Shown: positions 56,697 to 64,000 of the stretch, piece after piece
How the letters are laid out: the number at the start of each line of letters is the position of its first letter
Numbering within the stretch: the stretch's first letter is position 1
Assembly: GCF_003023845.1 (NCBI RefSeq)
Contig: NZ_PYFT01000001.1
Span: 1,426,001 to 1,490,000 of the forward strand
From: Adhaeribacter arboris
Lineage (GTDB): Bacteria; Bacteroidota; Bacteroidia; Cytophagales; Hymenobacteraceae
DNA: 64,000 bases
Direction of reading: 5' to 3'
Position numbers and translations under genes: made by a program
The notes under the pieces: generated by a model
What the model saw: the letters and a program-made list of their open reading frames with translations, nothing else
What the model was told of the DNA's origin: nothing
The model's database searches: none

Positions 56697-57353
56697 TTAA
56701 TAAGGTATTTTCGAAATAGGAGTTTCTGGCTCTATCACTCTTTTGTTAAAACCCTTATCTAACCGGAACCGCAAACCAAAAGATAAACTTATCAGGCTCG
56801 GGTATCCGGGCACAAAGGTGGTAGAGAAATCTATGGTATCGGTTAATTGGTAATTATACTCTAACTCGCCGGCGTACGGAATAAATTTATATTGCCAAAA
56901 AGATTGGGTAGTGCCATTAAAAAAACCGGAATCCTGATAATCAGGTAATCGGTACCAGTTACGCCGGTAGATGAAGGTTGGTCCAAGTCCGCCGTTAAGT
57001 GAATGCCGTCTATTTTGGAAAATAATGGCTCTAAGTCCGATGTGCGTAAAACCACCTAACTGCGCGGCACAATCGGTGTAAATTGCCTGTATCCCTTTAA
57101 CCGAAAATTTTTGCGGTTTCCAAAATTGCTCATAAGAAACCATGCCCCCCAAATTAAAAACCAAATACCCTTTTTTATCCGGATTAAGCGGCATAAGCGG
57201 AGCATTAGGATCTCCTTTCGGATGTAGACTAAGCCCAAAATATTTGATACCCCAGTATTGTTGTGCCCAGGTGTTTTTATATATTCCTAAGCATAAAATC
57301 ACCAGCGTATAACAAAACTGCTTTTTGAAATTTTTTAGAAATTTTTCCATCAA
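56697..57353 (-). CDS. Secreted/outer-membrane beta-barrel-like protein, unknown function
   Basis: A 218-residue product with a signal peptide (cleavage near TWA-QQYW, residue 30). The mature part has alternating aromatic and glycine-rich strands (GLGPTFIYRRNWYR; SLISLSFGLRFRLD), as in small outer-membrane barrels of Bacteroidota. No family name can be given. The stop is 9 bases from the end of mtaB on the opposite strand. Confidence 0.65.
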   Translation of the reverse strand: MMEKFLKNFKKQFCYTLVILCLGIYKNTWAQQYWGIKYFGLSLHPKGDPNAPLMPLNPDKKGYLVFNLGGMVSYEQFWKPQKFSVKGIQAIYTDCAAQLGGFTHIGLRAIIFQNRRHSLNGGLGPTFIYRRNWYRLPDYQDSGFFNGTTQSFWQYKFIPYAGELEYNYQLTDTIDFSTTFVPGYPSLISLSFGLRFRLDKGFNKRVIEPETPISKIPY

Positions 57354-57763
57354 ACAAATAAGCTTTGAGGCTTTTGATGCCAGGCTTTGATCTCTCTAAA
57401 AGGCTCCATTATTTTCTAAATTTCTCTACTAAGATTAAAAAGAGCAACCATATACTAAAGGCTGTTCAACTTTTAAGAACAAAATAAAGCTATACTTAAC
57501 TGCTTTCTTTTTTTGCTTAAGTATAACCGCCATTTAACGCAAAAGTTCTGTTTAGTGATTTTTAAACAACAAAAAAAACGAAAGGTAATTTATTTGCCTA
57601 CGCGATGGTGTTAGTTTTTTAAGTTAAATAGAAGACTGGACAATGGCATTTCTCGTCAAAGATTTAGGTTTAATACTTTCTCTAATATGTTAGGTATTAA
57701 CCAAGGTACTATTTTCTTTCGCCAATCATTCAAAAATCATTTTACTTCCAGGAGCAGTATAAC
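57354..57763. other. Intergenic stretch, nothing recognised
   Basis: 410 AT-rich bases between the divergent outer-membrane protein gene and the decayed hydrolase. No repeat, RNA or promoter box stood out. Confidence 0.4.
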
Positions 57764-58299
57764 TTGGGTAAACTAAAGTATGAGGTTGGAAAAATGGCGA
57801 GGTCGGGAGATTATAATTTAGAATTATGGACTATTATTCCGGAAGGTGTAGATAAAGGTGCGGAGGCTTTGCGCATTCAGAGAAACCGTGGGGAAATTAT
57901 AGCGCGGCTGCATGTAGCAGTTTCTGAAAAAGCGGTTTGGTCGTAATTAGCGCCGGCACCTTTAGCAGCCAAACATACCATACTAATTTGGTGAGCGCAC
58001 TACGCCCTTTTCTGCTCTTGCACGGCTCCGCGGATGAAATTCTGCCGAATACTTGCTTCCGGGATATTTACGCGTGGGCCAAGGATTCTAAAGAAATAAA
58101 ATTATACCTAATAGTATGGATTACCTTCCATAAGGTTGATTTAAAAAATTGCGCAAACCCGGTGGGTTTTATTTTATTCGGTAGGGCAGTTACTGACAGC
58201 GATTTAGTATTATACCCTGGCTGCCGGCGTGGTTTAGACGACTGCCAGGCAGAGGTAGATCAAGATTTATTAGTTTGGCTGCGGAAGACCCTAGGTTAA
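57764..58299 (+). pseudogene. Decayed alpha/beta hydrolase gene with a 108-bp in-frame insertion
   Basis: Two frames hold remnants. The first (57764-57946) has S-G-D-Y-N-L-E-x-W-x-I-I-P-E-G and Q-R-N-R, recalling the start of small dienelactone-hydrolase-like enzymes. The second (57937-58299) has the end of an alpha/beta hydrolase: P-F-L-L-L-H-G-S-A-D-E-I-L-P, then E-I-K-L-Y, and L-Y-P-G-C-R-R-G-L-D-D-C with the catalytic His replaced by Arg. Between Y and L-Y-P-G about 36 extra residues are inserted, bounded by ATTATACC at 58101-58108 and 58209-58216. The middle of the enzyme is missing. Its stop overlaps the convergent ABC gene by four bases. Confidence 0.6.
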
Positions 58300-59828
58300 T
58301 TGGTAATTCTGCTTTTTACCCGCCCCTGTTCCAGATACAGGTAATTGGGCACAAAATCAGGGATTTCGTGGGCGTAATGCGAAACCAGAATCAAAGTTGT
58401 AGCATTGGCGCAGTACATACGCAATAAATCAGTTATCTGAGCTATATATTCTGGGCTCAAACCTTGAAAAGGTTCGTCCCAGATAATTAATTCCGGATTT
58501 TTAACCAGTGACCGTAGCAACAAAACCAAGCGTTGTTCACCCGCCGAAAGTTGCAGAAAAGGTTTAGGTAATAAATCTGTGCGGTCGAAGAACGAAAAAT
58601 GTTCCTGAATCAGGTGGGATTGTTCGTCGGTTATTGGCCTTGTCCGAACAAGCGTATCGGTAAAACCGGTGGCGACTACTTCCCGGCTGGTTAATGGTTG
58701 CCGGAAATATAAATGCAATTCCGGTGATACAAATCCAATCTTTTTTTTGATATCCCAGATGCTCTCGCCGGAACCTTTACGTCGGTCGAACAAAATAATT
58801 TTATTCGCAAATGCTTGGGGGTTATCGGCGTAGATTAAAGATAGCAGCGTGGTTTTACCCGAACCATTTGGCCCTACCAACGCCCATTTTTCACCCTTTT
58901 TTACCGTCCAGGAAATATCATCCAGAATTACTTTCTGCTGGTATTGTACCCGTACGTTGTCCATTTGAACGGCCACCTGGTAATCTTTCCCGGATTTTGG
59001 AAATTTACTGAAGTTAAGAGATGCTAAATTGTTTTCGGTTACATTATTAGCGGATACATTCTCCTGTAAGACTTCGTAAAATTCAGTTCGGGAAAAAAAA
59101 CCTTTTATTTTAAAATCTTCCAGCCACAAAACATGCGTTATTTCTGCGGGCAAATCCGGTTGATTGGTAGCCAATAAAATCTGCGTACCTTTTTGGATTA
59201 ACTCATCGATAATTTCTTTTAAATGTTGGCGCGACTCGGCGTCCAAGCCGGAAAAAGGATTATCTAGAATCAGTAATTTAGGTTTCTGCAGTAAAGCGCG
59301 GGCTATTTGTAATTTACGGGTTTGCCCGTTAGATAATTTAATAAGTTCAACCGGCAATAGCTCCTTTAGCTGCAACAAATTCGCCATTTGTTCTATTTCG
59401 GCCGGCGAACTATCGGTAGCCGCCGAGGTTAATAGCTCTTGAACAGTAGGGATAGCTATTTCGTTTTCCAGACTTTGGTAGCGTTGCTGGTAAAAAGACC
59501 GGCCATAATTAAAAAAGGAATGCTGTTGCTGAAAAGTAACTAAAGCGGTTTGGCTGCGGTAAGCAGACCGGTCTATCACCTGAAAAGGAGCCTCTGCTGT
59601 TGGCCGGATTAGTAACTCAAATTTTCCGGAACGTAAAGGCAATTGCCCCGCTAAAGCCGCCAGAAAAGTAGTTTTTCCGGAACCTACCGGTCCGTAAATA
59701 GCCCATTGTTCATCGGGTTGCAAGTGCCAGGATATACCGGAAAAAACAATTTGGTTTTGCCTATTAAAAGTGGCCTGTTCTAAATGTAACTGCAGCGACC
59801 CGGTTGAGGTCTTATTTAATGAATCCAT
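58296..59828 (-). CDS. Twin-domain ABC ATPase (ModF-like)
   Basis: A 510-residue soluble protein with two ABC nucleotide-binding domains and no membrane part. Walker A motifs GPVGSGKTT (about residue 46) and GPNGSGKTT (about 318); signatures LSNGQTRK and LSAGEQRL; Walker B LLILDNPFSGLD and LIIWDEPFQGLS. The layout matches E. coli ModF/PhrA, once linked to molybdate transport or photorepair but of unclear role. No molybdate permease is nearby. Confidence 0.85.
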   Translation of the reverse strand: MDSLNKTSTGSLQLHLEQATFNRQNQIVFSGISWHLQPDEQWAIYGPVGSGKTTFLAALAGQLPLRSGKFELLIRPTAEAPFQVIDRSAYRSQTALVTFQQQHSFFNYGRSFYQQRYQSLENEIAIPTVQELLTSAATDSSPAEIEQMANLLQLKELLPVELIKLSNGQTRKLQIARALLQKPKLLILDNPFSGLDAESRQHLKEIIDELIQKGTQILLATNQPDLPAEITHVLWLEDFKIKGFFSRTEFYEVLQENVSANNVTENNLASLNFSKFPKSGKDYQVAVQMDNVRVQYQQKVILDDISWTVKKGEKWALVGPNGSGKTTLLSLIYADNPQAFANKIILFDRRKGSGESIWDIKKKIGFVSPELHLYFRQPLTSREVVATGFTDTLVRTRPITDEQSHLIQEHFSFFDRTDLLPKPFLQLSAGEQRLVLLLRSLVKNPELIIWDEPFQGLSPEYIAQITDLLRMYCANATTLILVSHYAHEIPDFVPNYLYLEQGRVKSRITN

Positions 59829-59839
59829 TTAGTAATAAA

Positions 59840-59880
59840 AAATTGCGGAATTAAGGGCTAAAACAGTAAAACCGCAATTT
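59840..59880 (-). terminator. Possible terminator between two minus-strand genes
   Basis: AAATTGCGG (59840-59848) pairs with CCGCAATTT (59872-59880), loop 23 bases, followed on the minus strand by TTTTATTACT. It lies between the stop of the 59924 gene and the start of the ABC gene. Confidence 0.45.
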
Positions 59881-59923
59881 AAAAAGTTTACGGATAACTC
59901 AGCAGAGCACTTTAAAATTGGAT

Positions 59924-60787
59924 TTACTTGCGCCGGTAAAAATTTAAGTTTACTGATTGCGTAAATCCTTTCTCGCTCAAAGTAAAAAAACCAGAATTAT
60001 CGGCAGCAAAAGTTACTGCTTCGCCCTGTGGCTCTAATTGGTATGGTATATTGATGAAATCTTTTAGCAGTGCATCTAACAAGGATTCACTGCCCTCCCG
60101 GCTAGTATAATACATGCTGGTATAAGTTTTTAATAACACTTCCTTTCCATCCGCGGAAGTAGCCGCGCTCACAATACCCGTATACTTGGTGGAGCCTTCC
60201 AAGGAAACGGCATTTATTCCGTTGTAATTATAAGGAAAAGCCAGTTTGTAAATGCGGGAAGGATTATCTTGTTTGGTTATTATATAAATGTCTTTGGTTT
60301 CCGGATCAACCACAAAAGCTTCCGCATCGTGGGAACCATCCGGGTACTTAAACCGGATGGTTTTTATATTTCGAATAGTATCTTCCGTAAGAGTTGGTTC
60401 GGTAAAGTGGTAAAAAGCATATTCCGGGTACACCTTGTTATTATCGCCGATATCGCCCATGTACAATTCATTGCCCAACCGGGCCATATCTTCCCAGTCG
60501 CGGTTTACCACTCCTTTTAGGTAAATTTGCCTAGCTACAATTCCATTGTGGTTTAATAAAAATAATTGCGTCGGCCGGCCGCTGTCTTCGTGGACCCACA
60601 GGTATCCGGGATTAACTTTACTATCGGCAATCCCCGAAGTTTCTTCTATCAAAGGCTTTACGGCGTGTGATTCCGGAGATTGTTCAAATTCAGCTGTTTT
60701 AGTAATGGGTGACTCGGGCAAATTATCGCAGGCAGAAAGAACACCCGTAAAAAGGAAAGAAACAGAATAAAAAAAGTACTTTATCAT
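59924..60787 (-). CDS. Lipoprotein with beta-propeller-like domain, unknown function
   Basis: A 287-residue lipoprotein (lipobox V-L-S-A-C, Cys20). The mature part has E-T-S-G-I-A-D-S, H-E-D-S-G near residue 67, D-W-E-D-M-A, Y-M-G-D-I-G-D-N and P-D-G-S-H-D-A-E-A-F, features of the propeller-like 'esterase-like activity of phytase'/SdiA-regulated type proteins. No catalytic residues can be assigned. Transcribed with or after the 60900 gene on the same strand, 112 bases apart. Confidence 0.6.
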   Translation of the reverse strand: MIKYFFYSVSFLFTGVLSACDNLPESPITKTAEFEQSPESHAVKPLIEETSGIADSKVNPGYLWVHEDSGRPTQLFLLNHNGIVARQIYLKGVVNRDWEDMARLGNELYMGDIGDNNKVYPEYAFYHFTEPTLTEDTIRNIKTIRFKYPDGSHDAEAFVVDPETKDIYIITKQDNPSRIYKLAFPYNYNGINAVSLEGSTKYTGIVSAATSADGKEVLLKTYTSMYYTSREGSESLLDALLKDFINIPYQLEPQGEAVTFAADNSGFFTLSEKGFTQSVNLNFYRRK

Positions 60788-60899
60788 TTTCCGGTAATTA
60801 AAACAACCAAATGGATTCGCGGCTTTTACCTATTATATCAGCATCTGTAATAAAATTAATAGAATACATTTTTACATAGCTGAGTAATCTGCCTACATA

Positions 60900-62471
60900 C
60901 TATTCCGGGTTAAAATCTTTGAAGGTTTTAGCAATATTTTCGTTGGTAGCCTTGTTTTTATTTTGCCAGCTGGAATCCAGTTCTAAGGCCACCAAGCCTC
61001 GCAAGCTCAGTAAGGCTACCAATTCATCCCGATCGTTAATAAACTCTGGCCGTCTTCGCGAAGATTTAAGGCCGTATTTTCGGGCAAAAATATCTCCTTT
61101 GGTTTGCAGCTCATTACGCTTCTCCATTATATAATTTAGGCGTTCTACCAGGTCTTTGGTCGAGCGGCCAATTACTTCGGTGGCTTCCAGAGTGCCAATG
61201 GTCATGACCAGGGTACCGCCAATAGTAGTAATTTTTTCGGTAGTATTTGGTACTTCTATTACTAAAGGCGAAATACCGGTGCCCGCTCCCAAAGTAGCAC
61301 TGGTAAGCGAACGGGCTTTCTTGCCTTTCCGGGCTTTGTTGTATTTACGTTTTAAATCGTTTTCGGCCACCTTCAACTGCTCTATTAAATCCCAGGTTCT
61401 TACCAACGAGGAGCGGTATTCCTGATAGAGTTTCCGGTCACTTTCTGCTTCGTTTACCGCGTTTAAAATAGAAAAAGTTACGGTGCGTTCCTGCTGTTTA
61501 TTGGCTTTATCAATGGCAAAAAAAGTAAGGTTAAAAGAAATAGAATCCAGCGGATCTTTCACAAAATCGTAACCGGGCCGCCAGATAAATTCATATTGCG
61601 AAGGAGAGTTTTTCACCAAGGCACTATTAGGTACCAGGGAGCTCTCGGAACGGAAACTAAAGGTAGTAATATCGCCTTCGCCGTTCGGGTCATTTAATTG
61701 CAGTTTTAGGTTAAGGGTGGCATCTTCTTTAAACCGAAATCTTTTTTCCGATGGAATTACCAGAATACTGGGCGGTAAATCTTGTTGGGTCACTTCCATC
61801 CGGAACTGACCTTTCGTACGCGCTTTTCCCGGTTGATCTTCTACGTAAAATTCTATAACTAAAGGATTAGAGCGCAATCTGTTAAACTGGTTAGTGGAAG
61901 GTTTCCAGGTAAACTCTCCTTGCGCCGATAACTTAGCTCCTTCCGGCATACTACTTTCTATTGGCACAAAAACTACTGGATCATTATCACCGTCCTTAAT
62001 AGCGGATGATTCGATTGTATACGTGTTGGTAACATCGTATTTCACGTAAAAAGGTTTTAATTCTCCCATACTGGGAGGCTGGTTTACGTGCTCCACTTTT
62101 AAATCAATTACTTGCTTTACCCGCTCGTCTTTTTCGTTTCTTGCCTCAAAAAGTAACTGCACCGTGCGGTCCTTGGCCAGGCGATCAACAAAATCAAAGC
62201 TTGGAGTCCAGGAAAAATGACCTAGAGTGTCAAAATACATTTCTTCCATCCTACCTGAAGTAAGAGAATAGAGAAAGCGAGTACCGGTGCCGCCAACTGC
62301 TTTTACCTCAAATTGTAAACTTTGGCCTTCTTTTACTACATTCCATCCCGGCTGATTTGGAAAAATAAGCTGAAGCGGGCTAAGGCTTGCCGTTTGAGTA
62401 GATCCTTGTTGGGCGTATGTATGTGTTAAGAGAAAGAAAACGGTAGAAAAAAGAAGAATACTCTTTTTCAT
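60900..62471 (-). CDS. Secreted protein with Ig/cadherin-like repeats, unknown function
   Basis: A 523-residue protein with a signal peptide ending T-Y-A-QQG. Three or so Ig-like (He_PIG/cadherin-like) repeats span about 30-340; each has a 'H/E-F-S/T-W-x-P' strand (GHFSWTPS, GEFTWKPS, YEFIWRPG). The C-terminal third is helical and charged (K-V-A-E-N-D-L-K-R-K-Y) with a glycine/threonine hydrophobic patch (about 398-425). Likely periplasmic or surface-exposed; no gliding or type IX sorting domain was seen. Confidence 0.65.
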   Translation of the reverse strand: MKKSILLFSTVFFLLTHTYAQQGSTQTASLSPLQLIFPNQPGWNVVKEGQSLQFEVKAVGGTGTRFLYSLTSGRMEEMYFDTLGHFSWTPSFDFVDRLAKDRTVQLLFEARNEKDERVKQVIDLKVEHVNQPPSMGELKPFYVKYDVTNTYTIESSAIKDGDNDPVVFVPIESSMPEGAKLSAQGEFTWKPSTNQFNRLRSNPLVIEFYVEDQPGKARTKGQFRMEVTQQDLPPSILVIPSEKRFRFKEDATLNLKLQLNDPNGEGDITTFSFRSESSLVPNSALVKNSPSQYEFIWRPGYDFVKDPLDSISFNLTFFAIDKANKQQERTVTFSILNAVNEAESDRKLYQEYRSSLVRTWDLIEQLKVAENDLKRKYNKARKGKKARSLTSATLGAGTGISPLVIEVPNTTEKITTIGGTLVMTIGTLEATEVIGRSTKDLVERLNYIMEKRNELQTKGDIFARKYGLKSSRRRPEFINDRDELVALLSLRGLVALELDSSWQNKNKATNENIAKTFKDFNPE

Positions 62472-63067
62472 GAAAGGTTAACTGATTTATCGGTTTTAAA
62501 GGTAACAAAGACTTTAAAGGTAAAAAAGCAATCGACTGAATATTGCATCTCCGCTCATCATTAATCCATATTTAGTTTAGCAAAATGCAAAAACCTAAAC
62601 CAGTTTATTATTTGTACAGTAGAAAAGCTTCAAATTATGTTGTCGGGCAAAACGAATTTTTAATAACTGCCAGGCTTACCTTTGAATCACAATCGGGTTT
62701 TAGTTTATAATTTACCTAATGTTATGGTTTAGTAAATTTTGTTAGCCAACAACCTGTCAATCATCTATTTTAACTAAACACCTCTAACAAACACTTATTT
62801 TTAAGCCACCTTACCGGTTGTAAGTAAAAATCGACGTGTATTCAACGCTTAACATTTAAATGAATAAACGGCATACCCGTTTAAAAATAAACTGGCTACC
62901 AGATCCGCGCCCCTGTCCTTACGTTCTAAAAATCAGAAACTTTAGGAATTAATATTTAACTGACTGCGGCGGCAATCAAATTACTTTATCTATATTTATC
63001 TTTTCACTAGAATACCTTTTGGTAAAAAAATTGTCCAACTTAATTAGTTATTACTAAATAGAAATTT
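62472..63067. other. Divergent intergenic region, nothing recognised
   Basis: 596 AT-rich bases between divergent starts. CTTTAAAGGTAA occurs twice with small changes near 62497-62525. No riboswitch, RNA gene or repeat of the families above was found. Confidence 0.4.
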
Positions 63068-64000
63068 ATGAAATTCTCTGACCTACAGCCATCCCCTACT
63101 TACGATAACGCCTATAAAACCCGGGTGGCTTATTTTTCGATGGAGTTCGCTATTCATCAGCCTTTAAAAATATACTCCGGAGGCTTAGGCTTTTTAGCTG
63201 GTTCGCACATGCGCAGTGCTTATGAATTAAAACAGAACTTAGTTGGTATTGGCATCTTATGGAAATACGGCTACTACGATCAAATCCGGAAAGACGATCA
63301 ATCCATGAACGTACTTTTTCAAGAAAAGCTTTACTACTTTGTGAAAGATATTGGCCTGCGGTTTCAAATTGATATAAATAACACACCGGTAACGGTAGCA
63401 GCTTATTACTTGGCGCCGGAAGTCTTTGACACGGTTCCCATGTTTTTCTTGTCCACGGACCTACCCGAAAACGATTATCTGGCCCGCACTACCTCGCATC
63501 ATTTATACAACGCTGATACCGCCGGAAAGGTGGGCGCCAGCATTTTACTGGGCGTAGGTGGGGCTAAACTACTAGACTTACTGGAATATAACGCCGACAT
63601 ATACCACTTTAACGAAGCGCACCCCTTACCGGCCGCCTTTTACCTGTACAATAAATTTAAAAACCTTGCCGAAGTAAAAAAACGAGTAGTATTTACCACG
63701 CACACTCCCGAAGAAGCCGGGAACGAAAAAACGGACATTCATTTATTAAACAAAATGAGTTTCTTCTGCAACACCCCGCTCGAAGAAGTGCGCCAAATAT
63801 CGGGGGAATGGGGTAATATTTTTAATCATACTTTAGTCGCTCTCCGGATGGCGAAAATTGCCAATGGCGTATCTAAAATGCACGGGGAGGTAGCCCGCCA
63901 GATGTGGAATTCTTATCCGGATATTTGTCCGATTTTACACGTTACTAATGCTCAAAATTGGTGCTATTGGGCAGACGCCCGCTTATACCAGGCTCTGAAA
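63068..64000 (+). CDS. Alpha-glucan phosphorylase family protein (partial, N-terminal 311 residues)
   Basis: The frame runs from ATG 63068 to the window edge without a stop. Y-F-S-M-E-F-A-I-H near residue 22 and I-Y-S-G-G-L-G-F-L-A-G-S-H near residue 36 are the opening of the short alpha-glucan phosphorylase group (GT35; glgP-like), which releases glucose-1-phosphate from glycogen. F-N-E-A-H-P near residue 181 and F-T-T-H-T-P-E-E-A-G-N-E are also typical. The pyridoxal-phosphate lysine lies outside the window. Confidence 0.9.
   Translation, partial: MKFSDLQPSPTYDNAYKTRVAYFSMEFAIHQPLKIYSGGLGFLAGSHMRSAYELKQNLVGIGILWKYGYYDQIRKDDQSMNVLFQEKLYYFVKDIGLRFQIDINNTPVTVAAYYLAPEVFDTVPMFFLSTDLPENDYLARTTSHHLYNADTAGKVGASILLGVGGAKLLDLLEYNADIYHFNEAHPLPAAFYLYNKFKNLAEVKKRVVFTTHTPEEAGNEKTDIHLLNKMSFFCNTPLEEVRQISGEWGNIFNHTLVALRMAKIANGVSKMHGEVARQMWNSYPDICPILHVTNAQNWCYWADARLYQALK

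Overview
The window is from a Bacteroidota chromosome, most likely order Cytophagales, family Hymenobacteraceae (Adhaeribacter-like). The grounds are a SusC/SusD pair driven by an ECF sigma factor and FecR, a type III glutamine synthetase, the long bacteroidete/chlamydial form of IspG, -7 elements of the TAnnTTTG type, a DUF6728-type small protein and moderate GC. The genus is an inference; no rRNA or tRNA gene was seen.

Layout. 1-6.7 kb: the end of an FAD-linked sugar/lactone oxidase, a small STAS/SpoIIAA-like protein, an MFS permease, an SDR-type protein, an aldo/keto reductase and a DinB protein. 5.7-11.7 kb: two divergent CheB-type signalling genes, both broken. The CheB gene has an in-frame amber codon; the CheB-CheR-multiPAS histidine kinase has a one-base frameshift. 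12.6-25.2 kb: housekeeping and stress genes (second MFS permease, thymidylate synthase, MMPL/RND exporter, SF1 helicase, SlyD-like isomerase, GIY-YIG protein, ACP phosphodiesterase, PPOX protein, CrtA-like monooxygenase, secreted esterase). 25.5-38.5 kb: a minus-strand island of Sco copper chaperone, decayed lipoprotein gene, copper amine oxidase, SusD, SusC with STN domain, FecR, ECF sigma factor and an alginate-lyase-family protein. 38.9-46.4 kb: leuS, then an overlapping pair encoding a cytosolic hybrid histidine kinase and a BioF/KBL-like PLP enzyme fused to a GNAT-fold acyltransferase, with a divergent STAS-like protein. 46.7-50 kb: a minus-strand run from ispG through a broken HEPN gene, its nucleotidyltransferase partner, a DUF6728 protein and an MmcQ/YjbR protein. 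50.3-64 kb: glutamine synthetase III, an LTA-synthase-like phosphatase/sulfatase, MtaB, a decayed hydrolase, a twin-ABC ATPase, two secreted proteins and the start of an alpha-glucan phosphorylase.

Two themes run through the window. First, at least five loci carry nonsense codons, frameshifts or an insertion (5.7-6.7, 7.0-11.7, 26.3-26.6, 47.6-48.0 and 57.8-58.3 kb). This points either to real gene decay or, for the single-base cases, to base-calling errors that need raw reads. Second, a family of GC-rich non-coding repeats (831, 11862, 12262, 17448 and 25244, plus an isolated hairpin at 5628) ends in a hairpin whose sequence differs between copies while base pairing is kept. Two copies sit head to head inside a 790-bp palindromic unit.

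The most promising candidate for a little-described system is the overlapping PLP-synthase/acyltransferase plus hybrid-kinase pair at 41.7-45.9 kb. It resembles in outline a small-molecule signal synthase paired with a kinase (CqsA/LqsA type), or alternatively a fused lipid-base synthase. No function is proven by sequence alone.
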